Of a stretch of DNA of 64,000 nucleotides, positions 24,804-36,074 are shown piece by piece. The notes beneath the pieces are model-generated. The model saw only the letters and a list, made by a program, of their open reading frames with translations, was not told the DNA's origin and searched no databases. Position numbers and translations under genes: made by a program. The DNA is from Nymphaea colorata (taxonomy: Eukaryota; Streptophyta; Magnoliopsida; Nymphaeales; Nymphaeaceae): the NCBI RefSeq assembly GCF_008831285.2, contig NC_045139.1, positions 34,321,706-34,385,705 of the forward strand, given 5' to 3'. The number at the start of each line of letters is the position of its first letter. The first letter of the stretch is position 1.

Positions 24804-25591
24804 TGGACGCTAATCATCTCAACTGCAAATAGTGGATGCACAACACTCTAGTTGACGAGTGCATCGCTAGCTACCCAGGTCCTGAAGCATCTTATCACAA
24901 AAACAAAAAATTATTTGGAAAATCAAGCTCAATGAGTAATTTCGACTATGCAAATCATGGAACATTTTCTAAATTTCACACAACTACTTGGGTAGGGCTT
25001 GATTTGTATGTCATGTCACTCCTCAGGATACAGATTGTTGGGACCCAAAGTTCCTTGAGACAACCCTCTCGGTTCGGGCTTGCTCATTTGTATCGAAGGC
25101 GCAACTCTTCTTCTTCTTTGGAGAAGGTGTTGTTTGCGCTGTGATTTTTTTTCCTAGATTAAGAAACTATGTAGTCACTATTTTACCCATTTTTGTGGGC
25201 ATGAACAAGGCCTTCTCATTTGCATTTCTTTTGATTCAGAAGTTTGTCCCTTTGCAAATAACTCCTTTTTCATAGTTTGCTTCCTCGAGGAGAGAAAAGT
25301 AGCTTCCCAAGAGTGCATACTTTTTTAAAGGACAACCAAAGTCCAGCCATCCTCTTCTTCATGTAGGTGAAAGGGAACTTCAGTCTTCTCATGTTTTGAG
25401 AAGGAGAAAAATATTTCATCATCTTCACTTCAACGTCATCCTTTGCCATATTAATATCTGGCAAAACAAGGAGGCCTTTAGTACCCTTTTATTTGGAAGA
25501 TGTAAATGAGCCTTTTAGCTTTTTTTTTTTTATATGGTTTATAAGTAGAAGAGACCTCAACATCTATTTTTGGTGAACTAGAGCCATTTGA

Positions 25592-25630
25592 CATCAATGG
25601 CAGAGCCCCGCCCTGCCTCTGCCATTGATG
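25592..25630. repeat. Perfect 14-bp inverted repeat with 11-nt loop
   Basis: CATCAATGGCAGAG (25592-25605) pairs exactly with CTCTGCCATTGATG (25617-25630) around a C-rich loop. No surrounding gene model explains it. Confidence 0.8.
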
Positions 25631-26447
25631 AGCGTACATTTCCACGTTGCTTGGTTCACAAAGTTTCATTCTCCTCCAAAGCTTGTTGGAGATGCCTTCT
25701 CTCTTAGCAGCAATTTCACTGCTCAGTACACATGAACATGAACTCTTTCTACAATTCTTAATATGACCTGCCATTTTGGTGTCGATGGTGCAACAAAAAT
25801 CTATGATTCCACCAAGATGGATAGGTTGCACTTTATGGGGCTTGGAGTTTCCTCAACACCCTTAGGCAGCATTGAAAAACTATGATTTGCCAACTTTGAT
25901 GTGCAATCTTGCGACAATTATTGAGTGCGTGTGGCCACATATGATATCTAGCTATGAGGGGCATTGCATAGCTGGTCAGACCTATAAAAGTCTAGCCATA
26001 AGTCCGATTCCCATGGTTGCTGCTTTTTTAGACTGCAAACAATGAATGTCTGACACTCTAGTAGTTGATGGGTATACTGCTCCCCACCTTGGTCTCAAAG
26101 TAACCTTAGACTCTGGGTGTAAGAGTACGAAGGGTGTTGGGGCTTTGTCCTCTTCAAGGTATATCCACCCTCCATATATGATATCTAAAAAGTTTATAAT
26201 CACAAGCAGCATCAGCATGAAAAAACAGGCAACAATGGTTTGAACCGATCCAAGCCGAACTGATTTAAATTGAACATTTTTCCTGCCTACGCTCATGCGA
26301 AGAACAACAAACCAAACCGATCAATATGACCAAGAATCAGGTTGTATTGCCTTGACAAAGATTACTCCTTGTAAACTAGTCACTCTCAACTACAACCTCT
26401 GTCAAAATGTAGCAAAGAGCTGCATGATGGAATCTTGAAATGGTGTT

Positions 26448-26640
26448 AGCTGGCCATCGGGCCAGCCTGACACCCGAAACTCGAGCCAGAGCCCGTCTTG
26501 GCTTGGCCGGTTAAAATAAAAAACATTTTTTAAATATAAAAATAAATTTTTAGTATAAATATATTTTAATAATAAAATATATAAATTGAAATAAAATAAT
26601 ATTAAAAGTATATCAAGCCCTGTCAAACCGATGCCCAGCC
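26448..26640. repeat. GC-armed, AT-cored dispersed element, copy 1
   Basis: GC-rich arms (GGGCCAGCCTGACACCCGA on the left, CCGATGCCCAGCCC on the right) flank about 120 bp of nearly pure A/T. It shares a 16-bp exact block, GCCTGACACCCGAAAC, with the copy near 51166. Arms are roughly inverted. Likely a decayed non-autonomous transposon. Confidence 0.55.
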
Positions 26641-28767
26641 CTAGTTACAGGTTGGTCCATGCTTTTGTTATTATTAGATGTTATAAGAGAGTCGTCAACC
26701 ACATCTTATAGCTCTCTCACACTCTAACATGCAATTGAATTCGGGAAGGAACATAGTCAGACTCCAAATGCAGTAAAACACAGAAATTTAAGATCTATCC
26801 ATCACAGTTCATTTAATTCAATGGAGGTGAATTTCAGGTGAATCTAGGGGAGTAGATAAGGATTTCACAAGCAAATTACTCTTAAAATCCCCCTGCCACC
26901 TCAAGATCAGTAACTACAACAAGATCTCCAAATCTTCTAGCAGGTTGATCAAAGCACCACTCTAATGATTGAGAATCGGATATGGAAACAGCCTCAGGAC
27001 AATGGTCCCAAAATATGAAGACTGATAGTTAAATGCCATTCATTTTAAATCTCATTCAAACACTAGTAGGATGATGAAACTCTAGCTAGCAGTCAAGGTG
27101 TGGGCTACGTGTGGGCCGGCAATTAGCTACATCGACCCCAAAAAACTTATTGTTTTTAAATTTATATTTCTGAGCAATTTTTCTCATTTATATATTGATG
27201 CCTCTTAAAAATTTGAAATTTGATGTCTGGTGCCCTACGCCAGAATTTTCTAGTTTCGCCCTTGCGTTGATCTCTCCAATGCATAATTTACAAACTTTTA
27301 GAAAATTTGGGGAAGGGGCCGTGGCCCCTTAGACACCAGCTCTGCTTCCAGCATGAATATTATATAATATTGTCTTGTTTGACATGGCACAAGCAAACTA
27401 TGTTCATGACTCATGAACAAGAAGCAGAGCCATGATAGTTGCACTCCATTAGGGGAGTTTATTAACAGAACACTGCATTAATGTTCCATAAATTTGTCTC
27501 AAAGATTAGTGCAGATTTATGGAATATTATTTCTCATGGAAAATTGGAACAATGTTTCAAGAATCTATCCTCAATCTTTACGGCAGATTCATGCATGAAA
27601 TACTAGCACAATGTTTTCATTATCAAATGCCCCTATTGGTAGTGGTGCTTCTTGATTGAGTATGAGCCGGAGTCCAATTGCATGGCGTCCGATTAAATAG
27701 AATTACATAAACGTGATATATCCTACCATAATATGAACTGTTTATATGTGCACCGAAGAGTGTAACTGAACATTCTTAGAGAGAAACATGCGATCGAAAG
27801 GCACTATTTACTTGAGATTGTTATCACGAATTAGTAACCTCTCCCAATTTAAAAATACAAGATTTACTTGTAGTTCTACTGTCTTTTCCTCATACAAATG
27901 AAAGATTATATTTCAAATTGAAGATCCACTTACACAAAGGCAACCTCCTTTAGCGACAGTTTTCATGAAACATCCACCCTTACATAGTGAAAAATGCAGG
28001 ACTCATAATTGGTCAAATTTGTTACAAGTCCATTTGTTGGATGTATGCCTACTGTAATAAAATTGGCTCCTTTAAAAGGCATTTGGCAACATGAACACTA
28101 ATACATTGTTGTACTAAGTTAAGCTAATCTTTGAGACAAAATTCAAAGAATATCGTGTTAGTATTTTTTTTTTTTGCCAAACACCCACTTATGAATGCTG
28201 CTTCTCCGAATTTATATTTCCTTCCCCACATTTGAAAACAATTAATGGCCTAAAACTGTTAACATTTTAACTAAATTAGAAATCCACCGAGAAAAATGAA
28301 CATCAAACTTCTCCAGTAGTACTTTTGAAAAGACCAAAATGTCCTGTTACCTAAGGAGAGAGGGAGATCCGCCAAAGCCCCAACCTCTTTCCTCTTGCCG
28401 TAGGGTTGAAGGCTGCTTCAGGACATTGGCGGTAGGGTATCCGCCAAAGCCCCAACTAGAGTATCACACATTCATCATCTAAAGTTCAGAAGAGTAGTGT
28501 CTTAAAAAATCAAACTAACAAACAGACTTTCATCCACCCACCAATCCAACCAGTTACGCCTACCTCCCAGCAGATTCGCACATGCTAGAAACCAACTGGC
28601 TTTCAGATGCAATCTAAGAAGGCCCTTGATTGAAAATGAAACTTATCTTGGATAAATTTCTCAATTAGATAATGGGAGCTATTATTGTGAATAAAACCTG
28701 TTTAATTGGCTTCAACTTTCATATATTCTGGCTTAATTTTGTTAAACATGGTAGACAGGGAGAGAAA

Positions 28768-28816
<49 letters not shown>

Positions 28817-30600
28817 AAAAAAAAGATGCGTAAAATAGAAAAATCACTAAACAAAAAACAAAAGCAAAAAACCAGAGTAGGGAGAGAACAAGTAGAAAGC
28901 AAAAATCATCCTCCAACCGATTGGGGAGGGCGAGATGGACGTCTGCCTTTGACAATGCATCCGACTGCAGTTCCTTGTTTTGGGAGAATGTTGTGATTTT
29001 TGCTAGGCTTATCCCTCGACAGCAATGCAAACACTGTTTTGTTCTAACGAGAGAGAATATATAACACTCGATGTATGGTGGTCTGGCAATGGAGACCTAC
29101 CATTAATAATATTTTTTGTCATTTCCTACCTCTAATATACAAGATGGTGCAAAAGTGATTCAGCAGAATTTAAGCAAAAAAATTTCTTGGTTTTTGATTT
29201 GGGCTCATAGTCATGAAAGATCGCTGCGTCTCTGACTAACTTCTTCCTGGTCAAGTAAAACGAGCAGGCTCAACAGTTGTAAGCGTAAACTTTTAAAACT
29301 TCGGATCCCTTTTAAGAGCAGCGATACCACGTGATCACTGACGTCCCTTCTACCGGTCAAAAGACGCAGTCGCCTTCGCCGGAAAAGTGCAGCGAAGCTG
29401 GAACTCTAAGCGACCGGCCGGTGGCTCTCCATTTATTTCCAGATGGCGAAAGCAGCGTGATGTCAATCGAAAGTTAACGCAACTTCGGTCCTCCTTCATC
29501 GCCGCCATGATGGTTGTTTTGAAGAGTTGCAGGTTCATTTTCAAAGCAGAAGAGAGAGAAAGAAAGATTCTTGTCTGTGAAATTTTGCCTTTACATGCTC
29601 GGAGGAGTCGCTTGTCACACGTCCATTAATGAGGGAGCGTGACAGTGCATCTCTGGCAGCTCACATGAGAGAGAGAGAGAGAGAGCGGAAAGCGCGTCCA
29701 CTTTTGCCAATGCGCGTGGTAAGCGTTTGCACGTTGCTGCTACCTTGTCGATAGAGTGTCGCCTCTTCTCCTCTCCGCCACAGATTTGGCCCAAAGCAAG
29801 CAACATTCCAGAATTCTTAAGTTCTGTCCCATCCACTTGTTATCTCAATCTTAAAACCCCAATGTTTGGGGCTTGTAATTGATTACCCAAATGTTCTTTT
29901 TCAGTGCAAATTATTTTAAAAAGAAAAAAAAACCAGTCTAATATACCGGTAGGTGTTTTGGCTGCAATGGTTCAAGGAGTATAGCGTAGCTGGTCGAGTA
30001 TCTAGTTTGATTTTTATAAGTGTTATGCTCTTGTGTCTTAAGGTGATAAGGTATGACATGTAAGTTTAATGGTGCATTATTCTATCGTTGACACCGACGC
30101 AGTTCAAGACCTCAGAAGCAAGGGGTGGGTGTTCGGGCCCCGCTTCGAGCGGTGGGATGACCCTCTCGCTCACCAAAAAGTGTTTTGGCCAGAACACCAC
30201 CATACCTTGAGAGTCTGAGAAGGATATAGTAATAAGAACTTTTTTTTTTTTTACTCAGTTTAAAGATTCAAGGCATTCATAAACACTCGGAACACTATAG
30301 TGTTTGGGTTACCAAATGATCTTTTAATTAGTCTTACTACCTCACTAATGACAGCTTTAGGAAAAGTTATATTGGGTGTTGCTTGCATCCGACCCAAAAC
30401 TCTTATAATTGTTCGTCTAAAAGTTTCTAGCGCCTTTAGCATCATATGTATGGTTTTTATTTCCATTAGAAACTTGAAACATCATGATATATAGGGGCAC
30501 GTTGCTGAGAAAAGAGACGGACAAGAAACAAGGAAAAGAAAGAAAAAGACAAACTCATCGGTAATTAATAAATCAAACCCTATTTAGATTCAGGAAGTGA
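26641..30600. other. Gene-poor spacer with microsatellites
   Basis: No gene recognised. Contents include an exact 8-bp-arm palindrome AAGGGGCC-GT-GGCCCCTT (27313-27330), an 18-bp exact direct repeat ATCCGCCAAAGCCCCAAC (28367-28384 and 28439-28456), and GA-repeats at 28772-28813 and 29669-29685. Confidence 0.4.
28772..28813. repeat. (AG)n microsatellite, about 42 bp
   Basis: Uninterrupted AG dinucleotide run of about 21 units. The apparent RE-repeat peptide across it is a microsatellite artefact. Confidence 0.95.
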
Positions 30601-30819
30601 CACCCGATTATATTTGAATTTAAATAAATATCTCAAATGAGTTTGGGTAAAATTTAGTTTTAAATAAATATCCTAGATCAAATTTAGATTTGGATGATAA
30701 TTTTTAAAAGTCAGATTCAGATTTTGACTTCGAATTCAGAACCAAGTAAGGTATAGACTTTTCTTCATTGGCATTTGAATCCAAATACATCTCATTGGCA
30801 TTCAAATCCAAATACATCA
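30600..30819. repeat. Degenerate AGATTCAGAT-type repeat with 27-bp tandem duplication
   Basis: Words such as CAGATTCAGATTTTG and AAATCCAAATACAT recur. An adjacent duplication spans 30766-30792 and 30793-30819 with three mismatches. Similar sequence occurs near 41030 and 52920-53470. Confidence 0.6.
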
Positions 30820-31301
30820 GCACCGGAAGAAGTAGACATGGTTAAGAGGACATCAAATTGAAATCCATTAACATCCCTATCTTTTCCTCTAACAATATTA
30901 GTAAAATCAAACGTTGTTTAAGTTAATGAACATTATTACATTCAAATATCAAACTATATGGGGATGAATCAGCCGATGTGACTTGAATCGGCCTCATGTC
31001 GGCCAATATTTAGAAACCACTTAATCAGCCAGTACATCCCTCCACTATATATATCTACATATATATATATTGAATGGTAACTCTATTTTTTAGAGTCACG
31101 AGTCCCCTAATATGCATAGTCTGATTTAACATGACACATGGTTAAGAAAAAAAAAATAAAAAGAAAAATGTAATAGGTATTTTTTGTCATTTAATATTAG
31201 TTTACAACTTTTTCTCATTGTTTTTTTCTCAACCATCTATTTACTTTTTATGGACAGCCTTGATTAAATGAATGAGTGACTCTATTTAACGAGAATCATC
31301 G

Positions 31302-31340
<39 letters not shown>

Positions 31341-34300
31341 ATTTTCATACTTAAGCGTGGCCTTTGAGTACTTCTTCAACTTACATTGTTAAAACATTTT
31401 TCATTCTTGGATGTGATTATTAATTAATACAACGAAGACTAACTGTCTTACATCACACTACAAGTTTGATGGTCAAAATTAAAATTTCTTATGAACTCTA
31501 ACCAAAGCAAGGCCTGACTCGTTATACTACTAGATCGAGCTTTTGACATTACAAGATAATTTCGAATTTAAAAAGTTCAATAATATTTAATTATTAATCT
31601 TTATATGCGTTGACATTGGACGCCCACTGGTGGATTAAATAAACGATAAGCTTCTTATATTGGCCTAAGCAATGGATATCAATTGCCAGCTGATGTGATT
31701 AAATTTTATATTCGAGGAAAACAGTTAAACAAAAAAAATCTATTTAACTGTTTTTTTTTTGTAATTAAGAGCAAAAAAAAAAAAGGTAGCTTTCGCTTCT
31801 TAAGATTAAAATTACAAGTCTTGTTTTCTTTTTCCAACTTCTAAAATATATCTATGTGCTTACCATATAGATGTGTCTAGTACGACATATTGACCATAAA
31901 AATTATTTTTAAAAATATGCTTGACTCGATTTTATTCCATAGAAAGTGTAAATGGGTTTTTTATTAAAATATACTTTGAAGATTGCTTTCCCTTTGGATG
32001 CCAAGTTTCTAATATTTATATATGAGCCAAATAGGGTACCACCATAAGATATGAAGATAGAGCATGTATATAAAAGTAAAGAACTTGACTTTTTCTTTTT
32101 TAATTTTTTAAAGATCGAAAAGGCCTCCCATTATATTAGGAACTGTATGGCATGCCATAAAGGGAGATGAAAGAGAGTCCATTTTTTTTTTTTTAATTTC
32201 TTGTGGATTAACGTGGTCTCAACCTCACGTCGTCTCAGTTTGGTCTAACAGAGAAAAGACGCAGAAGGAAGAAAAAAGAAGGGTTCCATAGAAGAAAAAG
32301 TATTGGAAAAGAAGAGAAAAGAAAAGAGTTAACACCAACGCTAAAAAAGACATTCTTGGCACTAAGTAGCCCCCCCCAAAACAAATATGATGCCTCCTTT
32401 CTATCATTTCTTTATTCACTAAGTAGCCCCCCATCTACCATTCTTGCATTTGCGAAACTTGAATAAGTTATGAGATAAAATTGGAACGATACAGATAAGA
32501 TTACCATGACCCCTTTGCAAGGATGATCAAGAAGTTTCAATACTAGAAAAAACCAGTTGGAACAAGGAAGCACATAGTTGGTATGAAGAAAAAATATTTT
32601 CCTTAGGTTGTGTTTGTTTCACCGCAGATCTCGAGTCCATAGTGGTCTGAGATCTCAAAATATCAAATTCATGGTTTTAAGGTCGGAACCGTCCAACTAA
32701 CCTTAAATCTATAGTCTTTAACATGTAGTATGGATTTAAAATTCATGCTACGGAGATCGTTAGTTTGTTTAAACTGAAGATTTTCCAAAGCACACCTTTT
32801 AGTGCATACTAGAATCTTAGATCGAAGGCAATCAAATGCAACATTACAGTGTTCATTGAATTTTAGAAAAATAAAAAAGATTATTATATCTATAGTGGGG
32901 GCAACACATTGCCAGTAGAGTAGACTGGTGGGTCACAGCCTTCCTAGTATCAACTGGACCACTCTGGGTATTAGATCTAGTTTAGGAGTACAACCGGTTT
33001 GGATCTGGAGTTCGAGTTACCCGTTTTACTTTTTTCTTTTGTGATCTTCCTTTGTTGCATTTGGATTTGATTTTTCTGACCCGATACAAATCCGATCCAT
33101 TTTCACTATTTGTTTAGTTGGAAGCCGATTAAATTTATTTGGTTGTGTTTGTCATAAGGCATGGATCCATGGAGCCTTCTCATGTGATCAACCTTTAGCT
33201 GCGGGCGTCTTCTCTGCCTAAAATCAAGTTTGGAAGCCACAGTAGACACATAGTTGGTCATAAAATAATGATCCATCGTTTAAAATATAGCGTGTGTTTG
33301 TGAAGATTATCAGTTTAAAGCAAGTTCCTATGAGGAATCTCTCCTAGTTACTCTCAAAGGACCACAGAAGCAACCTGTTTTCTTTCTTTCCCGTAATTGA
33401 GTCTGATATATCTACACATTTTCTAACGTCAATTTCTGCACCAGCGGTAGAGAGAGAAAAAGGGTTCAAGAAGACATATTTTCAAAGAAACAAAGAAATT
33501 TGAGCAAAAAAATTCAATGGTTTTACCGATTAAAGAGAAAACAAGAGCACCAAGTTGGTGTTGATCATAATTGATCATTGAAAATTAAGACAATGATTAT
33601 AAGATTATGTCCGACACTTAATATCATTGAATAATTTCCTGTTCCAAAACAGTTACTAGATATATATTGTGCTTTAGAGTCTTAAGCATTATCTAAGTCA
33701 CATCGGTACTTCAATAAAATCTTTGTACTTGTTATTGTGGCATCCAAAATGGATACTTCAACATACTTAGGTACTTTTTAGATAGATACTAATCCAAGCC
33801 GCTTAATTTTATGATTTAATTTTTTTAACTCAGCTTTTAGAGTTATTGTTCAACATATAATGCTTTTATTTATACCACCTGTTCATTTAATTGTTGCTTG
33901 ATTTTGATTTTTGTTTTTGTGTTATATATGTATATATATGTATATATATATATCATGTAGCATTCCGGACTCATATTTTCTAAAGTGGCCCTGTCCATTA
34001 GTACTGGTGCATGTGTTCATGTGACTTAATGTAATACGCTTAAAGAGGGAAAGAAATCTAAAGTTTAAGAAAGTGGAGTTTTCAAGCACCAACCACTAAT
34101 GGTAGGTACACCACCCAAAGACTATCTTGGGGTAGAGAGAGAGAGAACTTAAAAAAAAAAAATGCAGTTGAACGAACGCAGAGGGAAGAGGGCGTAAGCA
34201 ACGCAGGGCGATCCCACTATCATTTTCCACGAAGAACACTTGTTGCCGTGGCTACCATGCAGACAATTCAACTGCTACTGGCCCTCCATTTTCAGCAGAT

Positions 34301-34990
34301 AAGGGGAGGGGAGTGGCAGACTCGGCCATTACAAGAGAAAGTTGAATGAAGATGATGACGAAGGTGGTGACGACGACGAAGATGACACAGCAGCCTGTGC
34401 TTTTTATACACAGAGCCAGCAGCACCTACAGGAGAATGAAAAGGCCACACCCACATATAGATAGATATAGCTGATGCTGTCACCGTCGCTACTGCCTAGC
34501 ACGACTCTCCCCAAATACACCTCTCTTTCTCCCTCTAGAATTTTTCTTTTCTCTTCCTCTCTCTTCTTCTCTTTTATCTCTGAGAGTCTCAGAAAACAAA
34601 AAGACAGAGAAAAGGTCACATGCAGTAAGAAGTAAGAAACATGGGCTCCTGTGACACAATCGACAACACTGCTACTGAGGATGCATCAATCAATGCACCT
34701 CAAAAATATCACACTAATTTATAAACAAGAGATAAAAAAACCCCATCAATCAATGTACCAAACAAAACCGCCCTTCCCCACTAAATTTCTGCAAGAAAAA
34801 AAAAGGAATAAAGAATTCATGGGACCATCTTTTCTTAGTAATTTAAATTATAAGTCTCACCTCCCTGGTTTTCCTGGTACAGCCCTGAGTTCCATTGACA
34901 GTTTGTTAAATGAGGGCTTGGCTTTAACGCATACCTTTTCATTGTAGCGTCCTACACATGGAAATGAACATAATATCTCTAATTTTGAAG
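30820..34990. other. AT-rich spacer
   Basis: No gene seen. It includes a (TA)n tract at 31303-31337 with a dispersed repeat beside it, and AT-rich DNA of low complexity. GA/CT-rich sequence near 34130-34600 has short unmatched frames on both strands. Confidence 0.4.
31200..31337. repeat. (TA)n tract with dispersed flanking repeat, copy 1
   Basis: AACCATCTATTT, then GATTAAATGAATGAGTGACT, leads into a (TA)n run. The same arrangement, AACCATCCATTT and GATTAAATGGGTAGGTGACT then (AT)n, is at 63802-63892. Confidence 0.55.
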
Positions 34991-34995
34991 GGATT

Positions 34996-35206
34996 TATTT
35001 GGATGGAAAGGAAAGAGAAAAGAATGTCCCAACTTTTTTTTTTTTTAAGGGAATTGGATTTACATTGACCTTTCATTTTTCTTTTCCTTCATTTTCTGTC
35101 CTTCTCCTTGCATTTAAGTAGGTTTTTTTGTTTCCATTTCCTTACTAGAGACATAGATGACCACACATTTTCGCTCTCTTTACCTTCATTTTCCTCCATC
35201 CAAATA
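34996..35206. mobile_element. Candidate MITE with 12-bp perfect inverted ends, 211 bp
   Basis: TATTTGGATGGA at 34996-35007 is the exact complement of TCCATCCAAATA at 35195-35206. The similarity continues imperfectly inward (AAGGAAA and its complement). Non-coding. No clear target duplication was identified. Confidence 0.55.
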
Positions 35207-36074
35207 GACAAATAGAGCGTTATTTGATTTGTTGATTTGAGATGATTGAGGATTTCATATTTAAAGATTTGAAGTAAGAAACCTCCCCGCCCCCAATCAA
35301 ACCTCACATCCGAGGTTTTGGCCACATATTGAAGATCTCAAATCCTCATTTTTCTTCAAATCAGAAATCCTGTGTTTGTTTAACTTGTAGGCTCCACTTA
35401 AAAGGAATTTCAAACCAGGAGACTATCAAACACAGATTAACTGTCAAAACTCAAGGTAGTTTTCCTCAGGTAAAATGAAAGAGAAGATTGCATTAGCAAT
35501 AAGGTTTGAAATATGAAGAAAAGCATGAGCCCATAAATGAAAATCTTCCAAAAAAAACTCAAGTTTAAATTTAGAGGGAGGGAAGGACGGAGTAAAAAAA
35601 AAAAGGAAAAAAAAAGAAGAAGATCCGTATTTCAGTATCAATTGGTCCCATCTCAAGAATTGGTTGGCGTTTTCTTATTCTTGTGAATCTCAAATTAAAA
35701 TTTGAAAAGTGAATTCAAATAAAATATTTGGAAAGGTTTTGTCTTCAAGGAAATTGTTGGTTTAAAAGACCTGGATCCTCTCTTGGATGCGGTGGTGGTG
35801 CCCTGTTTTTTTCTTATTATTTTCGTGGACGACCTCGCCATGTGAATGGGGCAGTCCTTCCCGGAATGCGAGCACTTCGCCGGGAATTGGTTTTTCGGCC
35901 GGCGGAAACCACGTCGATTGCGATGCTTCCTCAAGAGAATCTCTGTTGGCGGCGGATTCAATGAACTGTAGCCCCCGAGAAGAGGGAAGAAGGAAGGAAA
36001 GAGAGGAGTTGGGGGAGAGGAACATCAGAAAACTGTGAAGACTGAAGCTATTCGCTTCTCCCGCTTTCCCTCCC
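35207..36074 (+). promoter_or_regulatory. RPK2 upstream region and leader
   Basis: The segment 35213-35430 contains loosely inverted TTGATTTGAG-like blocks, perhaps another decayed element. From about 35770 the DNA becomes GC-richer, with a purine-rich stretch at 35970-36030 just before the RPK2 start that fits a 5' UTR. Long minus-strand open frames here are antisense artefacts. Confidence 0.45.

Larger units (their letters stand above)
22806..26440. other. Gene-poor spacer
   Basis: Only short open frames with no family signature on either strand. It includes a SINE-like tRNA relic near 24748-24800 and a strong short hairpin at 25592-25630, listed separately. Confidence 0.4.

Noticed and set aside
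25478-25831. 117-residue minus-strand open frame
   Set aside because: No recognisable family, no splice partners and a hairpin inside it; not enough for a gene call.
28706-28996. 96-residue plus-strand frame rich in Arg-Glu
   Set aside because: It is a translation of the (AG)n microsatellite.
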